Source: UBA7239 sp964509075 (lineage in GTDB: Bacteria; Pseudomonadota; Gammaproteobacteria; Pseudomonadales; UBA7239). Taken from it: 64,000 nt of DNA. Made by a program: the position numbers and the translations under genes. The notes under the pieces were generated by a model. It searched no databases. It worked only from the letters and a program-made list of their open reading frames with translations, and was not told the origin of the DNA. Positions 59,239-64,000 of the stretch are shown here, in pieces (the stretch's first letter is position 1; the number at the start of each line of letters is the position of its first letter). The stretch is from positions 124,001 to 188,000 of the forward strand of contig CAZDWC010000005.1 of the NCBI GenBank assembly GCA_964509075.1, read 5' to 3'.

Positions 59239-60282
59239 ATGCGCAAGATCATTCATTGTGATGCGGATTGCTTCTATGTGGCGGTGGAGGAGCGCGATGA
59301 CCCGTCGCTGCGCGGGCGCCCGGTGGCTGTGGGCGGTGATGCGCGCCGGCGCGGCGTCATTGCCACCTGCAACTACGCAGCGCGTGCCTATGGTGTGCAT
59401 TCTGCCATGCCAACGGCTGTCGCCCAGCGCCTGTGTCCGGAACTGGTACTGTTGCCGGGTAACATGGAGAAATATCGCGAGGCAGCGAAGCAGATGCGTG
59501 CCATTTTCCATCGCTTTACCGATGTGGTGGAGCCATTGTCACTGGACGAGGCTTATCTGGATGTCAGCGAAGCGCCTTTCTATAACGGCAGTGCCACCTT
59601 TATGGCCGAGGCCATACGCCAGCAGGTGGCACGTGAGCTGGGTATCACCGTATCTGCAGGTGTGGCGCCTAACAAGTTTCTGGCGAAGGTCGCTAGCGAC
59701 TGGCTGAAGCCGGATGGCCTGTTCGTCCTGCCGCCGGCACGGCTGGAGAGTTTTGTGGCTGCACTGTCCGTGGCGCGCATTCCTGGCGTGGGCCCGGTCA
59801 TGCTGCAGCGCTTGCAGGCACACGGTATCGAGACTTGCGGCCAGCTGCAGGCTTGCAGCAAACCGGAGTTGTATCGTTTTTTCGGGTCGATGAGCGAGCG
59901 CCTGTACGGCTTTGCGCGCGGTGAGGATGATCGCCCGGTGGTGGCGGCGCGCAGCCGGAAGTCACTCAGCGTCGAGCATACCTACGTCTTTGATTTGCCA
60001 GACCGGCAGACGGCCCGCGACCGTTTGCCGGTGCTGTATGACAAGCTGAAACAGCGTATGCAGGAGATTGGTCAGCACTATCGGGTCTTGTCGCCCTTCA
60101 TCAAATTGAAGTTTTGTGATTTCACGTCGACTACACTGGAAAGGGGAAGCTTGCTGCCTTCGTTGCCAGCTTTTGCTTCGCTGCTGGATATGGCTTACCA
60201 GCGCGGGCAGAAACCGGTTCGTTTGATCGGAATCGGTGTAAATCTTGAGGATAACGGCGGGCAGATGCCCCTGTTTGGTTGA
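59239..60282 (+). CDS. dinB: DNA polymerase IV
   Basis: Error-prone Y-family polymerase of 347 residues, near E. coli DinB (351). Metal-binding residues sit in IIHCDADCFYVAVE and SLDEAYLDV. The steric-gate region is normal and VSAGVAPNKFLAKVASDWLKP is conserved. The extreme C-terminus QMPLFG is the beta-clamp binding motif. SOS control is clear from two LexA boxes upstream. Confidence 0.97.
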   Translation: MRKIIHCDADCFYVAVEERDDPSLRGRPVAVGGDARRRGVIATCNYAARAYGVHSAMPTAVAQRLCPELVLLPGNMEKYREAAKQMRAIFHRFTDVVEPLSLDEAYLDVSEAPFYNGSATFMAEAIRQQVARELGITVSAGVAPNKFLAKVASDWLKPDGLFVLPPARLESFVAALSVARIPGVGPVMLQRLQAHGIETCGQLQACSKPELYRFFGSMSERLYGFARGEDDRPVVAARSRKSLSVEHTYVFDLPDRQTARDRLPVLYDKLKQRMQEIGQHYRVLSPFIKLKFCDFTSTTLERGSLLPSLPAFASLLDMAYQRGQKPVRLIGIGVNLEDNGGQMPLFG

Positions 60283-60404
60283 GTATTTGTTAAAGACATC
60301 GCATTTTGATCAATTCCCTGCATTATTCAGGCGCTTTAAGTTTACAGTTCTAAACTGATTGCGTAGGATCCACCGGCCTTCAATTCAGCAGTATGAGGTT
60401 TGCC

Positions 60405-60515
60405 ATGTCTTTTCTTGATACCCCCGTCATTGTAGGCGTCTGCCTAGTCATCACTCTTATGCTGGTTTTCGTGATCACCTTGCTCGGTGGCGGCAACAGC
60501 AAAGCTGACAAGTGA
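60405..60515 (+). CDS. Tiny single-helix membrane protein (unrecognised)
   Basis: A 36-residue ORF, MSFLDTPVIVGVCLVITLMLVFVITLLGGGNSKADK read in order, made of a short start, one membrane helix (about 8-27) and a polar tail. GAGG lies seven bases upstream of the ATG; an in-frame ATG at 60393 would add four residues. It lies between dinB and the HDOD gene on the same strand. I do not recognise the family. The helix, tail and ribosome site make it a credible small gene. Confidence 0.55.
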   Translation: MSFLDTPVIVGVCLVITLMLVFVITLLGGGNSKADK

Positions 60516-60608
60516 GATAGCTGCGTCACCTGTGTTCTGCCACATGGCATCCGCGCCTGCAAAAGTCTTCTACACTGAAAACAGACTTTGCAGAGCAGCC
60601 GGATTGTT

Positions 60609-62066
60609 ATGTCATCAGCGTTTATCGAAAAAAATAGCAACGACAACATCGGCAGTGCACAGCCGGTGCTGCCGATAGCCGTCAGACACATCCTTGAAGA
60701 CCGTCAAGTTCAATATGACCTGCAGTCCATCCTGTCCGCAGGGCATAACTGCGGTCTCGACCAGCATTTCCGTGAATTGCGTGATGCCGGTGCCGCCCAG
60801 GCGGTATTGCTGCGTGATGCCCACGGTTTGGTACAGGTCATTATTCCTGCGGACTGTCTGCTCGACTTGCAACAACTGAATGCACAGCTGCAGCGTGACC
60901 TGCAAGGCCTACCGCCGCAGGAATTGCTCCATTTGCAGCAGCAACACCAGTTGTTCAGTTTGCCTGCGGTGCCGCAGGCCATGCCTGGCGTGTCGACGGT
61001 GGCAGACCAGCGTCTGCTGGAACGTGAATCCATATTGCTGGACAGTGGTGCTGCGGCGCTGCTGGTGCGTGTTGATCGCGATCTGCTACAACAGATTGGT
61101 GGCAGCAAGATGCGTTTCGGGCGTTTCACTGTGCCGCTGCAAGATATAAATCGTCAGGGTGGCATGTCGGATGAAGAATGTTTCGGCCGTGCGGTCGAGC
61201 GTTTTACCGGCAGGCGGGTGCAGAAGCGAATCGCTGAAACGCTGGAATTGCCGCCCTTGTCTGAAACGGCACAGCGCATCATCAAATTGTTGACGGATCC
61301 CGATGCCAGTATCGAGAAGCTGGCAGATATCGTGGAGAGCGATCCCAGTCTTGCCGCACAGGTCATGAGTTGGGCGCGCTCACCGTATTACCGCACCGGC
61401 CAGAATGTACAGAGCGTCAACGATGCGATCACCAAGGTGCTGGGTTTCGATCTGGTCTTGAATCTGGCGTTGGGTCTCTCCCTGTCGCGCACACTGCTAT
61501 TGCCGGATGATGGCGTCAACGGCAGTCTGCCGTACTGGTATCAAGCCATTTATGTTGCCGCCGTGATGGAAGGGCTGGTGCGTGCCATTCCGGTTCGTCA
61601 TCGTCCTAATATTGGCATCGCTTATTTATGCGGTCTGTTGCACAACTTCGGCTATCTGATTCTGGCAGCCGTATTTCCACCGCATTTCCAGATGGTTTGC
61701 CGTTACATGGAGGCCAACCCGCATCTTGGCCATCGTGAAATTGAAGAGTATCTGTTACAGGTTAACCGTGAACAGATGGCGAGTACCTTGTTGTCGCAGT
61801 GGCACATGCCGGATTCCATCAGCAAGGCTATTCGCCACCAGCATGATGCGCATTACAACAGCGAATACGCGAACTATGCCAACCTGCTCCATGTCGCCAC
61901 GCGTCTGCTGCGCGAACGTGAATTTTGTGATGTGCCGCAGGAGCCTATTGAGCCAGCTGTGTACGAACGGCTGTATCTGGATCCGGAGAAGGCGCGAAGT
62001 GTGGTGGATGGTATGCTTGGTGCGGTAGAAGAACTGGAGCAGATGGCTGCGCACATCAAGCGTTAG
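60609..62066 (+). CDS. YbaK-like/HDOD two-domain protein
   Basis: Protein of 485 residues. The N-terminal part (about 20-170) is reminiscent of the YbaK/aminoacyl-tRNA deacylase fold (VRHILEDRQVQYDL, then VQVIIPADCLLDLQQLNAQL), but looks degenerate. The C-terminal part (about 210-430) is an HDOD domain: LPPLSETAQRIIKLLTDPDASIEKLADIVESDPSLAAQVM, then FGYLILAAVFPPHF and HQHDAHYN. HDOD proteins usually act in signalling, and this one lacks catalytic HD-GYP residues. The ATG at 60609 is preferred. Specific role unknown. Confidence 0.78.
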   Translation: MSSAFIEKNSNDNIGSAQPVLPIAVRHILEDRQVQYDLQSILSAGHNCGLDQHFRELRDAGAAQAVLLRDAHGLVQVIIPADCLLDLQQLNAQLQRDLQGLPPQELLHLQQQHQLFSLPAVPQAMPGVSTVADQRLLERESILLDSGAAALLVRVDRDLLQQIGGSKMRFGRFTVPLQDINRQGGMSDEECFGRAVERFTGRRVQKRIAETLELPPLSETAQRIIKLLTDPDASIEKLADIVESDPSLAAQVMSWARSPYYRTGQNVQSVNDAITKVLGFDLVLNLALGLSLSRTLLLPDDGVNGSLPYWYQAIYVAAVMEGLVRAIPVRHRPNIGIAYLCGLLHNFGYLILAAVFPPHFQMVCRYMEANPHLGHREIEEYLLQVNREQMASTLLSQWHMPDSISKAIRHQHDAHYNSEYANYANLLHVATRLLREREFCDVPQEPIEPAVYERLYLDPEKARSVVDGMLGAVEELEQMAAHIKR

Positions 62067-62090
62067 TGTTTTTACCTGTTTGTCGTCCAT

Positions 62091-62117
62091 AAAAAATCCC
62101 GCAACGCGGGATTTTTT
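62091..62117. terminator. Bidirectional terminator between HDOD gene and sat
   Basis: TCCCGC pairs with GCGGGA around AAC, flanked by A and T runs of six on either side, so it can serve both convergent genes. Confidence 0.92.
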
Positions 62118-62138
62118 ATGGACAGGTATTGGTGTGGC

Positions 62139-63335
62139 TTATTTTTTTGCATCCAGCGCCTGATAGTAGTCCATCAGGATTTTTGCGACTTCCGGGCGCG
62201 AGAATTCAGGCGGTGGTGCAATGCCCTGGCCCAGCATCTGGCGCACTTTGGTGCCAGACAAATTGATGAAATCATCCGGTGTGTGATCTGGCGCTTCGCG
62301 CATCATCACCACGCGGTTCAGTTTTTTCGAGAAGGCGGTGTTGTCGGCGCGGAAGATCTCGATCTGCAATGCACCAGCAGGTACTTGCGTGTCAAAGATG
62401 GTTTGCGCATCAAACGGGCCGTAGTAATCGCCGACACCGGCGTGGTCGCGGCCGACGATCAGGTAGCTGGCGCCCATATTCTGGCGGAAGATCGCGTGCA
62501 GCACCGCTTCGCGCGGGCCGGCGTAGAGCATATCGAAACCGTAACCGCTGATCATCACAGTGTTGGCCGGGAAGTAGACGTCGACCATCTTGCGGATGGC
62601 GGCATCGCGCACATCGGCCGGGATGTCACCTTCTTTCAGTTTGCCGAGTAGCATGTGGATGACGATGCCGTCGGCACCCAGGCGTTCCTGCGCCATGCGG
62701 CACAGTTCTTCGTGCGCGCGGTGCATCGGATTGCGGGTTTGGAAGGCCACCACTTTTTTCCAGCCGCGCTCGGCAATCTCGTTGCGGATTTCGGTAGCGG
62801 TGCGGAAGGTGTCGGGAAATTCCTGCGGGAAATAGCTGTAGTTCAGTACCTGGATGCAACCGGAGACCAGTTTGTTACCGGCGCCAAGAAACACGCTGAC
62901 GCCCGGGTGTTTTTCATCCAGCGTGCCGAAGATTTTTTCGGCCATGAAACGCATTTGCTCATCAGAAGCTTCTTCGATGGCCGAGACGTCCATCACCGCC
63001 AGTACCGGATTGCCTTCGACGTTGGGGTCGCGCAGGGCGATGCGTTTGGCGCCGGCAATGCCTGCAGTGTCTTTTACTACGTTGATGATGGGCACGGGCC
63101 AGAACAGGCCATCAGTCGTGTGCAGCTTTTCGGCAACCGACAGACTGTCTGCCAGATTCATGTAGCCGGTGAGCGGTGTGAAGTAGCCGGCGGCCAGCAT
63201 CACGGCGTTGCCGGCAGCAGCAGAACTGATCAGCAGTGAAGGCAGTGTCTCTGCTTCAGCAGCCAGTTGCCCGCGTTGTGCGGCATCGGCGACGTAAAGT
63301 GGTTTCAGGGCATCGGTGCCGTGTGGCTTGATCAT
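62139..63335 (-). CDS. sat: Sulfate adenylyltransferase (single-chain ATP sulfurylase)
   Basis: Joins sulfate and ATP to form APS (or the reverse). It has 398 residues of the single-chain Sat type, unlike the CysDN pair most gammaproteobacteria use. Seen are the QTRNPMHRAHEELCR motif, GRDHAGVGDYYGPFDAQ and FINLSGTKVRQMLGQG. No APS kinase domain is attached, and no aprAB or cys genes are near, so direction (assimilation or sulfur oxidation) cannot be told. Terminator shared with the HDOD gene. Confidence 0.96.
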   Translation of the reverse strand: MIKPHGTDALKPLYVADAAQRGQLAAEAETLPSLLISSAAAGNAVMLAAGYFTPLTGYMNLADSLSVAEKLHTTDGLFWPVPIINVVKDTAGIAGAKRIALRDPNVEGNPVLAVMDVSAIEEASDEQMRFMAEKIFGTLDEKHPGVSVFLGAGNKLVSGCIQVLNYSYFPQEFPDTFRTATEIRNEIAERGWKKVVAFQTRNPMHRAHEELCRMAQERLGADGIVIHMLLGKLKEGDIPADVRDAAIRKMVDVYFPANTVMISGYGFDMLYAGPREAVLHAIFRQNMGASYLIVGRDHAGVGDYYGPFDAQTIFDTQVPAGALQIEIFRADNTAFSKKLNRVVMMREAPDHTPDDFINLSGTKVRQMLGQGIAPPPEFSRPEVAKILMDYYQALDAKK

Positions 63336-63383
63336 CAGGAAATTCTCCGGCTGTTAGGTGTCAGGGTCTGAAAAGTGGCGGCC

Positions 63384-63389
63384 ATTATA
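63384..63389 (-). promoter_or_regulatory. -10 element of the sat promoter
   Basis: A perfect TATAAT on the minus strand, 48 bases before the sat ATG. The best -35 candidate (GCTAAA, 16 bases upstream) is weak. Confidence 0.5.
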
Positions 63390-63420
63390 GACGCGAGCTC
63401 AGGGTTTTAGCGCGGCCTGC

Positions 63421-63429
63421 TGTTACAAT
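63421..63429 (+). promoter_or_regulatory. Extended -10 element upstream of the DegS/AlgW-like gene
   Basis: TG-T-TACAAT, 33 bases before the ATG at 63463. It lies close to the divergent sat promoter. Confidence 0.45.
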
Positions 63430-63462
63430 TGGGTCTGTAATTGCCACAGTCTCCCTCGCTGC

Positions 63463-64000
63463 ATGAACATCCGAAAACTGCTCAAGGATTTCTTCTGGCC
63501 GGTCCTTGCCGGATTGGCCTTGGCCATGCTTTATCTGCAACATCAGTCACTGCAGCAGCAAAGACTGCAGGGAGTGACCGCGCCATTGCTGGATGGCCAG
63601 GTTACCGGAGAGGCTTCCGCGTTCTCCTATGCTGATGCCGTCGAGCGGGCGATGCCGGCCGTGGTCAGTATCTACACGCAGAAAGTGGTAGTCAGCCACC
63701 CTGTGTTGGAAAACCCGCTGCTCCAGCAGCTGCTGGCTCCCGGTCTGGCGCAACAGCATGTGGAAGGCTCTCTGGGCTCGGGTGTCATTGTGCGTGCGGA
63801 TGGTTATGTATTGACCAACCTCCACGTGATTGCCAATGCCGAAGAGATTCAGGTCAGTCTGCACGATGGCCGCAGTGCCGATGCCAGTGTCGTCGGTATT
63901 GATCGTGAAACCGATCTGGCCGTGCTCAAGATTGATTTGCCTGACCTCAAAGTTATTGCTTTCGGTGACCCGCAGCGCTCGCGTATCGGGGATGTGGTGC
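63463..64000 (+). CDS. DegS/AlgW-like periplasmic serine protease (partial)
   Basis: Trypsin-like protease cut by the right edge; 179 residues are visible. A single anchor (FFWPVLAGLALAMLYL, about 10-25) precedes the protease domain: SYADAVERAMPAVVSIYT, GSGVIVRADGYVLTNLHVI with the catalytic His, and DRETDLAVLKID with the Asp. The catalytic Ser and any PDZ domain lie beyond the window. The short N-terminus with one uncleaved anchor fits DegS/AlgW, which cut the anti-sigma factor of sigma-E, rather than soluble DegP. Confidence 0.88.
   Translation, partial: MNIRKLLKDFFWPVLAGLALAMLYLQHQSLQQQRLQGVTAPLLDGQVTGEASAFSYADAVERAMPAVVSIYTQKVVVSHPVLENPLLQQLLAPGLAQQHVEGSLGSGVIVRADGYVLTNLHVIANAEEIQVSLHDGRSADASVVGIDRETDLAVLKIDLPDLKVIAFGDPQRSRIGDVV

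Overview
The window is a contiguous piece of a free-living gammaproteobacterial chromosome. The block gyrA-serC-pheA-hisC-tyrA-aroA-cmk-rpsA-ihfB-lapA-pyrF (33.7-45.7 kb) resembles the Pseudomonas-type arrangement, and rplU-rpmA-obg, trmJ, slyD, dinB, sat and motAB are all of gammaproteobacterial type. My best guess is the wider Pseudomonadales/Cellvibrionales, but no rRNA is present to settle this. I saw no phage, integrase, insertion sequence or CRISPR array. Coding density is high, and many operon genes overlap by ATGA or GTGA.

Layout. 1-4.0 kb (minus strand): a run reading yadG-yadH-queF-yejB-yejE (yejE cut by the window edge). 3.9-4.1 kb: tRNA-Glu and tRNA-Gly. 4.3-8.9 kb (minus): a two-subunit biotin-dependent acyl-CoA carboxylase, with a nested palindrome between its genes. 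9.25-12.8 kb (plus): a 1194-residue secreted delta-60/thrombospondin-3 repeat protein. 12.8-20.2 kb: trmJ, the L21/L27/Obg set, yaiI-ppnP, slyD and a large AsmA/DUF748 protein. 20.2-25.6 kb: gloB, an orphan periplasmic binding protein, and the glyoxylate shunt pair glcB and aceA. 25.8-29.3 kb: a second, related secreted repeat protein. 29.5-33.3 kb: a redoxin/TPR protein with a DapB-like dehydrogenase, then an acyl-CoA ligase. 33.7-45.7 kb: gyrA, serine and aromatic amino acid synthesis, cmk, S1, IHF and pyrF. 45.8-53.7 kb: comEA-like, motAB, pabB, a Rieske ferredoxin with rraA, then arsC-wrbA-DUF2069-sppA. 53.8-58.9 kb: a TlpA-like lipoprotein and a complete branched-chain amino acid ABC transporter (liv). 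59-64 kb: tRNA-Pro, SOS-controlled dinB, a tiny membrane ORF, a YbaK-like/HDOD protein, sat and the start of a DegS/AlgW protease.

Most of the window is housekeeping. The accessory interest lies in the two large repeat proteins at 9.25 and 25.8 kb. They share modules in a different order, a Cys-rich insert within the thrombospondin-3 arrays, and a short C-terminal motif (G-x-Y-x-G-x4-E). The only two long guanine homopolymers I saw in the window (9 G and 11 G) each lie upstream of one of them. The 11-G tract sits between plausible -35 and -10 elements. Together these features suggest a phase-variable pair of cell-surface or secreted proteins.
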